Positions 57,159 through 64,000 of a DNA stretch of 64,000 bases are shown here, piece by piece. Within the stretch, counting starts at the first letter, position 1. Each line of letters begins with the position of its first letter. The position numbers and the translations under genes are program-made. The notes below the pieces were generated by a model. That model did not search any database, was not told the DNA's origin, and was given only the letters and a program-made list of their open reading frames with translations. Source of the DNA: CAZWRK01 sp964635875. Its GTDB lineage: Bacteria; Pseudomonadota; Gammaproteobacteria; Burkholderiales; Aquaspirillaceae. The stretch is taken from assembly GCA_964635875.1 (NCBI GenBank), contig CAZWRK010000003.1, positions 1 to 64,000 on the forward strand, written 5' to 3'.

Positions 57159-58597
57159 TTCTTCCTTGCGTACTGCCGACGGCGACCTAGCGCATTTGTT
57201 GCGAAGCCAACGTCAAACTCGTCGCAGTAGTCAATGAGAATGCCTTTAGATTTGCCCAGCCGTGACAATCGACCTGGAATTTGAGTGTCGTTAACTTTGC
57301 TGCCACCGGCGTCTGCACGTATAAGTACTTGCAGTTTGTGAAAGTTAACGCCTCGGTTCCAGACGGAAGTAGCAATAACTTTCTTCAGCGTTCCTGCCTC
57401 AAACCTCGTTTTCATTTTGTCCCGCTGCTGCGGGGTTAATGGTACGTAGTTTTTAGGCAGCAGCCCTAGTTGTTTAAACTCGGCCAGTTTTTTGGGACTA
57501 ATCGTTGAGTAACAAATTTCAAAGTCAGGTAACAGTTGCTTTAAGTGCACAGCATGATCTACTGTGTTAACTACTATGAGCAGCTGATCGTCAGGATAGC
57601 TATTGGCATCGTTAGCTATCAGTTTGTTTCGTGCGGCATTGCGCCAGATGCCGTACTTCTGCTTGATGATGCGAGGAGCAGCAGGCGATACTGGACTTTT
57701 GATATTAACAGAGCGCCAGTGAACTTCGATGGGGACAATTAGCCCAACCTTCATCGCGGCGTCGTATGACAGCGTAGCAATACGCGGTCCAAACAAACCT
57801 TCAAGCTCGAAGTCAGCGCCATCCATTCGGTCTTTGTAGTTAGCGCTTAGCCCAATAAACCGGCAAGACTTAAAGGCGCTCAGCGCTTTAAGCATTTTGG
57901 GCGTGGCTAGCTCTTGCGTCTCGTCAACAAGTAACGCATCGGGCTTCCAGTCTATGGCATGGTGCAATGAGCCGGTTGAACAGCACATTACCCTCGCACC
58001 AACATTTTCTTTTTTCTCTGAACAGTATATGCCGACGTTTGGCAGAACTTTCTTTAACCCAGCATAAGCTTCTTTGAGTACTGCTTGATGTTTTGTTGTA
58101 AACACCAGTCTTGCTTTGGGCAATGCTTGGCAGTATACGCGTGCCAGAAAGCTTTTACCGGCGCCGGTAGGGTAACAAACTTGCCCACGCTCTGCTGTGA
58201 CCATGCGCAGCAGCAGTTCTTTTTGTTTCGGTCGAAAACCAGTTTCTTCGATTACTTGTTTATCGACCGTGAACGCACCTTTGCGACCGATTGGTCTGAG
58301 GTCTTTAATATCTATCTGTCGCTTTAGGCGTTTGATGGCTACTAGTATCTTTGTGAGATAACCGGAGTTTGTTAGCAGCTGATTGCTAGCGTTACCTTTT
58401 ATGACTTTGTAGCATCGCACAGTCGTAAACACCATTCTCTCATTGTTGTGTTTACGCCGCTCAGCTTCAGTAGCCAGGTATACCGCTTTTCGGTATTTGA
58501 GTAACGGCTTGAGTATTCTCGATAACTTCTTGTCGAGCGGGAATATTCTCATCAACAAGCCGTCGCGTCTGATATTTACTATTTTGGTTTTAGTCAT
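57050..58597 (-). CDS. UvsW-like SF2 helicase
   Basis: The 515-aa product shows SF2 motifs: Q/Ia region FRPKQKELLLRMV, motif I CYPTGAGKSFLA (~141-152), motif Ia LVFTTKHQAVLKE, motif II ALLVDETQE, motif III FIGLSANYKD, and motif VI QIPGRLSRLGKSKG. The N-terminal ~100 residues are a separate basic domain. This layout matches the T4 UvsW family, which unwinds and branch-migrates recombination intermediates. The ATG overlaps the previous stop (TGATGA). A Lys-rich tail runs into the next gene by 109 nt. Confidence 0.85.
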   Translation of the reverse strand: MTKTKIVNIRRDGLLMRIFPLDKKLSRILKPLLKYRKAVYLATEAERRKHNNERMVFTTVRCYKVIKGNASNQLLTNSGYLTKILVAIKRLKRQIDIKDLRPIGRKGAFTVDKQVIEETGFRPKQKELLLRMVTAERGQVCYPTGAGKSFLARVYCQALPKARLVFTTKHQAVLKEAYAGLKKVLPNVGIYCSEKKENVGARVMCCSTGSLHHAIDWKPDALLVDETQELATPKMLKALSAFKSCRFIGLSANYKDRMDGADFELEGLFGPRIATLSYDAAMKVGLIVPIEVHWRSVNIKSPVSPAAPRIIKQKYGIWRNAARNKLIANDANSYPDDQLLIVVNTVDHAVHLKQLLPDFEICYSTISPKKLAEFKQLGLLPKNYVPLTPQQRDKMKTRFEAGTLKKVIATSVWNRGVNFHKLQVLIRADAGGSKVNDTQIPGRLSRLGKSKGILIDYCDEFDVGFATNALGRRRQYARKKWKQKLPAGAQYDSKLANSNLKSFSKAKRKKLKVRR

Positions 58598-59862
58598 CAG
58601 CTAACGCCAAGAGGCTTGTAACCTAGTTTAAGCGGCCAGGCTGATCTGGCATAAATTACGCTGTCAGCGAGCTTGCTTACATCAGCACGCGGCAGTACGC
58701 GCGGAGGCGGTTTTTTAGTTTCGCGATCCGGGCTTGCAATATCTTCAAAGAAGTACTGTGGTACAAAGAACTCCCAACCGACTGGGGCTGTCTCATGTAG
58801 CCAGTATTTGGCTAAGTACAGCAGTACAGACTTTAACGCAAACGCTACTGCGGCATGACCACTGGGCGAGGCTAGACACTTCCTAAGGTCGGTATATGAC
58901 GGCGCTAATGGCAGGGTTTTAAAGTAGCCCTTTATTAGCGTCGTGAAGATGCTGTTGATTTCTTGCAAGTTGAACGATCTTACTTGTAACGGACACGTCT
59001 CTAACCCTAGGCAAACTTGCAAAAGAACAAGTAATCGTTCTTCGGCATCGGTAGTGGGCTCAAACAAGTGCTCGTTGGTAAGCGCCGCTGTGACGACTGG
59101 TACGGAGCAGTTAATACCAAAGTAGCCACAAAGTTCATCCATGCCGTAATGGTTGCAAATGTCAGCTAAGCTGCCATCGTGCTGCTCATGCAGACTGTCA
59201 TGTGTCATAAACCAGCGAGGGTCTTCGATGAGGCACAACAGTTTTGCTAGCGCTGATTTCAATGCTTTTGGTAAGTCGCCTACAATTTTTGTTCGACGTT
59301 GTAACGGTTTGGGCAGTAGCGAATCGACTACGCAAGCCGCAGGATGCGAGGCCCAATTAGCCGGGTTACTGAGAAACTGATAGGCTCGATACTCAGCTAC
59401 GCCAACTGGGCGCCAACCACCCAGCATGGTTAGTTGCGGCGTATTGTTTGAACACATATAGTCAAATACGACATCGGGAGGCGTATACGACGTCATGCGT
59501 AAAAACTTTGGCGTCACAAACTTTACGATACCTTTTGCATCCCGGCTTAGGCAATCTGCTGCGGCTAGCAGCAACGGTGCTTGGCACATGCTGCCTACTA
59601 TTTTGGCTTCGATTACCGTCTTTAGGCCTGGCTCATTGTGCTCCGCAATTACGCGGTCGAATAGCTCGCCAGGGTGTAAGGTTGTTTGTCCTGTACCGCC
59701 TCCATACTTGAAGTGCACACTGTTGTTGCTTCCTTTATAGAGCAGTACAGTGCGTAACAGATGCCGCGTATGCGCCGAAGTTGACAGTTTATGTGAATCT
59801 GATGACATTATCAAAAACTGCTTTTCGTTGATTTGTGGAACGTCCAAGAAGTCTGTCGTCAT
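58597..59862 (-). CDS. Unknown protein, 421 aa
   Basis: No family was recognised. The sequence is globular, with LLRTVLLYKGSNNSVHFKYG near the start and FFEDIASPDRETKKPPPRVL near the end. Starts at 59862 or 59808 are both possible; neither has a good ribosome site, and the first overlaps the SbcC-like gene by 74 nt. It lies between the SbcC-like and UvsW-like genes, hinting at a recombination or replication role. Confidence 0.6.
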   Translation of the reverse strand: MTTDFLDVPQINEKQFLIMSSDSHKLSTSAHTRHLLRTVLLYKGSNNSVHFKYGGGTGQTTLHPGELFDRVIAEHNEPGLKTVIEAKIVGSMCQAPLLLAAADCLSRDAKGIVKFVTPKFLRMTSYTPPDVVFDYMCSNNTPQLTMLGGWRPVGVAEYRAYQFLSNPANWASHPAACVVDSLLPKPLQRRTKIVGDLPKALKSALAKLLCLIEDPRWFMTHDSLHEQHDGSLADICNHYGMDELCGYFGINCSVPVVTAALTNEHLFEPTTDAEERLLVLLQVCLGLETCPLQVRSFNLQEINSIFTTLIKGYFKTLPLAPSYTDLRKCLASPSGHAAVAFALKSVLLYLAKYWLHETAPVGWEFFVPQYFFEDIASPDRETKKPPPRVLPRADVSKLADSVIYARSAWPLKLGYKPLGVS

Positions 59863-61978
59863 GTGTTACTAACAAGAGTTGTCTTCCTTCGCGTTTAAGT
59901 TGTACTGATAACTCGGATAGAAACTCTGCAAACTTATCTAGCTTATCGCTGTCGACACCTGAAGTTGGCTCGTCAAGCACTAATAAACTTTGTTCATTAG
60001 CAGACAAACGAAAGGCTATTGCCAGCATAGTTTTTTGACCACCGGATAACTGCCGCACGGTATGCAAGCTACCATCTTGCTTCTTAGCTAGCAGTGTCAG
60101 GTCGTCATCGAGCTTTACGGAGAATGGGCAGTTGAAGCGAACTAACCAACTATTGATTTTCTCCAATTGGGTAATTAAATAGCTCTCAATGATTACTCGC
60201 TGTAGTTTGTCTCGATGCAGAATCTCGCGCCATTCGGTTAAGTCTTTCAGCCAATTTGACAGCTGGCTTTGCATTTTAGCTGTTGCTTTGCATTTGGCTA
60301 TGCGCTTACGCAATGACACGACATCGGCTCTGTAGTCTTCTAGTATTGTCTTATTAGCCTCTAGATTGGCTTTGGCTTTGTTGTGCCTAGCAACAGCTGC
60401 TTCTAGCTGCTCGGTTTGCTCGGCTAGAAGTTTAGTATCTGCGTACTTATCTGCCAGACTTTGAGTTTTTGCCAACTGCCCTTTTAATGCGCCGTAGGTC
60501 GATTTGGCTTCCGTAACTACTGCGTTAAGGCTTTCCAGCTTCGTTGCAACATCACGATGCTCTGAATTGAACATAGTTGCCGCGACAAGTTTATTACGTA
60601 TTTTACGCACTTTAGCGCCGGAGCACTTTGGCAGAGCTTTCAGGTCAGCTTTGTGCAGCTTGATAGCTTGCTTGCATTTGCCAACAGATGCTTTTGCATT
60701 GTCGAGTTTATGAACTAGTTGCTGCAACTCGTTGTTTAACTCCGTGTGGCTTTGAAGCATTTCTTTTTCAGCTTTTAACGACAACGTTAATTGCTTTGAA
60801 ACGTCATCCAATTCCGTTTTAGTCTGCTTCATATCTGACTTGCTTAACTTGCCGCCGCAAGTAGGGCATACGCCCTGTTTCAGTAAGTCTATTCGCCGTT
60901 CGAGAGTTTTTTCTTTTTCTGACAAGTCGACGCGTGATCTAGTCAGCGTCGTATACTGCGCAGCAATGTCGTTGACTTCTTTTTGCAGTGACGCTATCTG
61001 TTCTTCTAGCTTGTTAGCACTAGTAAGCGCAGACAGTAGCTGTTCTTTGTTTTTGGCTAACTCAACTACAAGCTTTTTGCGTCTATCGGCATCTTGAACT
61101 AGCTTGAACCAGCGTTCGCTGTTTTTTGCGAAAGCCTCTTTTTTAGCATCAAGCTCAGCTAGCTTTTGCTTGAGTTCATCAATTTGTGGCTGGTTACGCG
61201 CAACTACATCTTTGTACTTTTGTTTGGCTGCCGCAACATTGGTACGAAGTTGGTTTCTGTTACGTAATTTCAGCAGTATGGAGCGATATTTTGACGCGCG
61301 TGTTTTTGCGGCAGCCACATCGTCGAGTAGCTTGCTTTTGAATTTGCATATTAGCCCAGCTATTTCGCCTAGACGTGTTTTTCGCTCAACTAGTTGCAAC
61401 CGCAACTGCTTAAGGTCTTGCGCAGTATCGTGCCTTAGCAGTTGACTATCTTTGTTTAGCTGATCGTGTAAAACACTTCTGATTTTTTCTATGCGGGCTA
61501 AGTCGCAGAACTGACCGATGTATTCTAACCAGCTTGCTTTAGTTAGATGCAAGAAGTCATCTACTTTGCCTTGCGAAATAAACACTGCGCTGCTTAGCAG
61601 ACTTCTCGACGCGCCAAATAACGTCTCTAGTTCAAAGGCAATGGCATTAGCGGCAGTTATTACGCGGCCATCAGGTAGCGTCAGCCGTGACTTATTTTTA
61701 CGTAAGTCTTTTTCTATTGTTATATCAACATCGTTAATGCGCCAACGAGCTTTTACATAAGCGTCGCCTTTGGACCCATAACGTATGTTGTGAGACTTCT
61801 TTTTGTAATGCTCTCCCCACGTTTCTGTTATGGAGAACATGATGGCGTCTAACAGTGAAGATTTACCAACACCGTTAGGGCCTACTATGCAGGTGATGCC
61901 GTGCTGGAAGTCTTGTTTGAACGACTTAAGTTGTCGCCAATTTTTTAGCTCTATGCTTAGAAGCTTTACAACTCTCAT
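59789..61978 (-). CDS. SbcC/Rad50-like (T4 gp46-type) nuclease ATPase subunit
   Basis: The ATG at 61978 is used; a TTG 6 nt earlier is possible. The ~729-aa product has Walker A VGPNGVGKSSLLDA near residue 35, two long coiled-coil arms, a zinc hook CPTCGG near 370, the ABC signature RQLSGGQKTMLAIAF near 640 and Walker B SLLVLDEPTSG. It pairs with the SbcD-like nuclease encoded just upstream (overlap of 53 nt) to resect DNA ends for recombination. Confidence 0.9.
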   Translation of the reverse strand: MRVVKLLSIELKNWRQLKSFKQDFQHGITCIVGPNGVGKSSLLDAIMFSITETWGEHYKKKSHNIRYGSKGDAYVKARWRINDVDITIEKDLRKNKSRLTLPDGRVITAANAIAFELETLFGASRSLLSSAVFISQGKVDDFLHLTKASWLEYIGQFCDLARIEKIRSVLHDQLNKDSQLLRHDTAQDLKQLRLQLVERKTRLGEIAGLICKFKSKLLDDVAAAKTRASKYRSILLKLRNRNQLRTNVAAAKQKYKDVVARNQPQIDELKQKLAELDAKKEAFAKNSERWFKLVQDADRRKKLVVELAKNKEQLLSALTSANKLEEQIASLQKEVNDIAAQYTTLTRSRVDLSEKEKTLERRIDLLKQGVCPTCGGKLSKSDMKQTKTELDDVSKQLTLSLKAEKEMLQSHTELNNELQQLVHKLDNAKASVGKCKQAIKLHKADLKALPKCSGAKVRKIRNKLVAATMFNSEHRDVATKLESLNAVVTEAKSTYGALKGQLAKTQSLADKYADTKLLAEQTEQLEAAVARHNKAKANLEANKTILEDYRADVVSLRKRIAKCKATAKMQSQLSNWLKDLTEWREILHRDKLQRVIIESYLITQLEKINSWLVRFNCPFSVKLDDDLTLLAKKQDGSLHTVRQLSGGQKTMLAIAFRLSANEQSLLVLDEPTSGVDSDKLDKFAEFLSELSVQLKREGRQLLLVTHDDRLLGRSTNQRKAVFDNVIRFT

Positions 61979-63113
61979 CGGCAAGGTACTTGTTACGTAG
62001 TTGTTTAACCACTTTAGAAATGTCCTTCTTGTTTGCCCCGAGTAATCGCAGTACTAGCTTGTACGACGCTGACGACTTGGGTAGCACGGCTGAAAGACAA
62101 TTATTAACGCCAGCATTAACGATGGCTACAGCTTTCTTATTTTCTGGTGATGTTTTTTTCTCCACTAGCTTTTGAAACAGTAGCGCGTGTTCGTGGAAAG
62201 CGTCGCTCAGGTCGGCGCTATATTCCTTTACACGTACTTCTAGCAAAGGACGTTGTAACTCTGCGGGTAGGCCTAACTCTTTTATTTGTTTTGACCAACG
62301 CCTAATATACCGCCTTGCGTTAGCTAGCAAATCCAAGCGACTTGTCTTACTGGTGGCGTCTATGCGAGTGACTAATCTGGACTTGAGTTTTATCGAGTCG
62401 ACAGTGCCATCTTCGCGCAACAAGTAAACGTAGTGCTCACTTGGTTCATTGATGGCCCGCATGTGCGTGGCACCCGGCGAGTAGACTTTTATCTCTTTGC
62501 CTTTGTTGTTTAGCACTCGCTTCACGATATGCTTATGGTAGTCGCCAGTGAAGACGGCTTTGCGTACTTTGACTTTCTCTAGCGTACCTTCTGGACTGGT
62601 GAGATTGCCCATAAACTGCTGCCAAACTTGATGACAGAACAAGTAGTCTGTATTTGGCGGTATCTTGGCCAGTTCTTCTTCCAGTTTATCCGCAGGCGTC
62701 CAGTCTAATGCGTAGCAATTGTACTTACCGAGGTTGAACTGTTGCCCGGTAACGTGCTTTAGCAAATGGTACTGCGAGTACGGCGGGTCATACTTAGGCT
62801 CTAACAAGCTCAGCCAAGTTGGGTCTGAAAACTCATGTTGGCCTTGAATGTAGTAAATGACTTGCTGTTCTTCCGCGCGACGGTCAAACTTATCGAGCTG
62901 CTGCTTTAGGAAAGTTAGCGTGGTAATAGATGGCTGCTTAACGTCTATTACGTCACCGCACAGCACTAATGGTACGTGATACTTCAGCGCTATCTCTAGA
63001 ACTTGAGTTAGCGCGTATTTTGAGTCACCGCAAATCTCGCCCCACTGCCTATCGTCCAGGTGCAAGTCAGCGGCTATTACCGCTAGTGGTGCGCTTTTTG
63101 TTTTTAGCTTCAT
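61926..63113 (-). CDS. SbcD/Mre11-like (T4 gp47-type) nuclease subunit
   Basis: The 395-aa product has calcineurin-like phosphoesterase motifs: IAADLHLDDR (D16, H18), VLCGDVIDV (D54), IQGQHEFSD in place of the usual GNHD, LFCHQVWQQ and VFTGDYHKH. The GQHE variant keeps an acid but is uncommon. The C-terminal ~150 residues are helical and would contact the SbcC coiled coil. It overlaps the preceding gene by 47 nt and the SbcC-like gene by about 53 nt. Confidence 0.88.
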   Translation of the reverse strand: MKLKTKSAPLAVIAADLHLDDRQWGEICGDSKYALTQVLEIALKYHVPLVLCGDVIDVKQPSITTLTFLKQQLDKFDRRAEEQQVIYYIQGQHEFSDPTWLSLLEPKYDPPYSQYHLLKHVTGQQFNLGKYNCYALDWTPADKLEEELAKIPPNTDYLFCHQVWQQFMGNLTSPEGTLEKVKVRKAVFTGDYHKHIVKRVLNNKGKEIKVYSPGATHMRAINEPSEHYVYLLREDGTVDSIKLKSRLVTRIDATSKTSRLDLLANARRYIRRWSKQIKELGLPAELQRPLLEVRVKEYSADLSDAFHEHALLFQKLVEKKTSPENKKAVAIVNAGVNNCLSAVLPKSSASYKLVLRLLGANKKDISKVVKQLRNKYLADESCKASKHRAKKLATT

Positions 63114-63699
63114 TTGCTAACTCTCGCTTCATGTCTTTAACCAGCAGCAGCCAAGCCGTATTTGTCACGAACCCAGGATAGGTTTTGATCGCTGGTACTG
63201 TACTAAGCACGTTGTTGAGAAACGTTAGAAAGTTAATCTTAGCCAGCTTGAGTGCGTCACTCACTAATTTCTTAGCTTCTGGGTTATCGCACTCTTCAAA
63301 CTGATTGTATAGACTGGCAACGTCTTGGTACATGCGGTATAGCGTGCCTATTGCATCGCAGTATGCTTCCAGTAAGTCGATTGGTACGTTTTCCCAATCC
63401 GCAGTAGAAAATACAGTTGGCGCAGGTCTGACTAACTGCCGAGCTTTATTCAGCCTGGCGATTATATGCGAAGAGTAGGTTAGCAGTTTATTGTACTGCT
63501 CAATTGGCAGCACGCTCAACTGAACCTTGTTGACTATGGCAAATAACGTGGATAGCTCTTTGGTGACAGCCAGCCATTCTTGCTTATAGCCTTGATACGT
63601 ACCTGTCACAGCTGGTGTTTCGGCGACTGGTTTTTTGAGCGCTACTTGTGGCTTTGCCACAACCGGAGCAGCTTGTTTGATTTTGAACTTAATCGTCAT
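63067..63699 (-). CDS. Unknown helical protein, 210 aa
   Basis: The ATG at 63699 is chosen because an in-frame ATG at 63750 falls on the -10 box of the promoter. After a basic, Pro/Ala/Val-rich N-terminus, residues ~40-200 are helical (YCDAIGTLYRMYQDVASLYN). No family was recognised. It is the first gene of the replication operon and overlaps the SbcD-like gene by 47 nt. Confidence 0.6.
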   Translation of the reverse strand: MTIKFKIKQAAPVVAKPQVALKKPVAETPAVTGTYQGYKQEWLAVTKELSTLFAIVNKVQLSVLPIEQYNKLLTYSSHIIARLNKARQLVRPAPTVFSTADWENVPIDLLEAYCDAIGTLYRMYQDVASLYNQFEECDNPEAKKLVSDALKLAKINFLTFLNNVLSTVPAIKTYPGFVTNTAWLLLVKDMKRELANEAKNKKRTTSGNSR

Positions 63700-63749
63700 T
63701 TGCTTTTCGCTATTTGCAGACAGTGGTGTGGGAAAGCGACAGAAAAGCA

Positions 63750-63778
63750 ATTATATCATGTTCTAATTAGCCAAGTAA
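63750..63778 (-). promoter_or_regulatory. Extended -10 promoter of the replication operon
   Basis: On the minus strand TGATATAAT (TATAAT at 63750-63755) is a perfect extended -10. TTACTT (63773-63778) lies 17 nt upstream as a weak -35. The start would fall about 45 nt before the 210-aa gene. The -35 lies inside one arm of a 14-bp inverted repeat. Confidence 0.7.
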
Positions 63779-63824
63779 CAGAAGTACGCCGTAGAATCTT
63801 TGAGATACCGCTGTTACTTGGCTA
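63768..63824. repeat. 14-bp inverted repeat flanking the -35 region
   Basis: TAGCCAAGTAACAG (63768-63781) is matched exactly by its complement at 63811-63824, 29 nt apart. The left arm covers the -35 of the replication promoter. It may be a two-site operator or a transcribed hairpin; there is no U-run. Confidence 0.9.
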
Positions 63825-63880
63825 GTTTAGGCTACGATATTATTGTTAAGTAGCGTATTTCAGTCATTTTTTAATGACTA

Positions 63881-63917
63881 AAAAAACGAGCCACGGGGAG
63901 ACTAACTCCCCGTGGCT
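63881..63917 (-). terminator. Rho-independent terminator of the gene entering from the right
   Basis: GAGCCACGGGGAG and its complement form a 13-bp GC-rich stem with a 5-nt loop in about 63887-63917, followed on the minus strand by G and seven T. A second hairpin (AGTCATT/AATGACT) follows it. Confidence 0.92.
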
Positions 63918-63942
63918 CTAAAGCTATCTAGCTACTAGTAGC

Positions 63943-64000
63943 TTACTTTTTCTTCTTCTTCTTGTACTTCTTTTCCTGATAGTACTGCAAGAAGTGCTTT
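63943..64000 (-). CDS. Lys-rich C-terminus of a gene, partial
   Basis: A frame enters from the right edge and ends at TAA (63943-63945), encoding ...KHFLQYYQEKKYKKKKKK. The terminator follows 26 nt later, supporting that this is a real gene end. Nothing can be said about function from 18 residues. Confidence 0.65.
   Translation of the reverse strand, partial: KHFLQYYQEKKYKKKKKK

Noticed and set aside
1..64000. CRISPR arrays, insertion sequences, integrase or attachment sites
   Set aside because: No regularly spaced repeats, transposase or recombinase signatures were seen; the only longer exact repeats are the 87-bp tandem and the 45-bp leader pair.

Overview
The window reads as part of the genome of a large tailed bacteriophage. 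Every gene I accept lies on the minus strand, so transcription runs from right to left. Gene starts and stops commonly overlap by a few bases (ATGA, TAATG, TGATGA), and there is a T4/SPO1-like replication set, a portal protein, two tRNA genes and many short unknown genes. No host marker, integrase, IS element or CRISPR array was seen. No terminase or major capsid protein could be recognised. The host cannot be named from this sequence.

Right end (about 64.0 to 46.9 kb, reading leftward): the replication and recombination block. After a terminator for an off-window gene and a good sigma70-type promoter come an unknown gene, SbcD- and SbcC-like nuclease subunits, a UvsW-like helicase, a DnaB-like helicase, a DnaG-like primase, a DNA polymerase A fused to a uracil-DNA-glycosylase-like domain, a protein with a very acidic then basic tail, and a UvsX/RecA-type recombinase. 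Next (46.9 to 38.6 kb) come a DUF932-like protein, a DUF1016-N-like protein, a MazG-type pyrophosphohydrolase, a DnaQ-type exonuclease and a RuvC-like resolvase.

Middle (38.6 to 26.2 kb): largely unknown, probably virion-related genes. They include a 513-aa product with its own promoter and strong terminator, a portal protein carrying an inserted zinc ribbon, and Pro/Gln- or Gly-rich proteins. One of these carries an exact 87-bp tandem duplication. Then come two glycosyltransferases (26.1 to 23.1 kb), a cluster resembling the plastid/cyanobacterial Ycf46 + DUF2997 + DUF1257(Ycf35) set (21.7 to 18.1 kb), and an RmlD-like reductase with a methyltransferase (17.2 to 15.6 kb).

RNA-rich section (14.2 to 11.0 kb): about 760 nt without a convincing gene, with a promoter at one end, a terminator at the other and many short hairpins between, which I propose as a large ornate non-coding RNA. 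Beside it are two transcription units that share an identical 45-bp promoter/leader. Each contains a tRNA-Leu (UAA in one, UAG in the other), and the second ends in another structured non-coding stretch. Five copies of a non-sigma70 promoter motif (GCTAAAT, 17-18 nt, CATAAT) were found in the window.

Left end (11.0 to 0 kb): a DUF1599-like protein, a 2H phosphoesterase of the Swiss-Army-Knife RNA-repair type, several glycine-zipper membrane-like proteins, a methyltransferase, a LigD-type protein (3'-phosphoesterase + ATP-dependent ligase + ADP-ribosyltransferase-like tail) and a truncated HExxH metalloprotease.

Domain calls rest on motifs read by eye. No database search was run.
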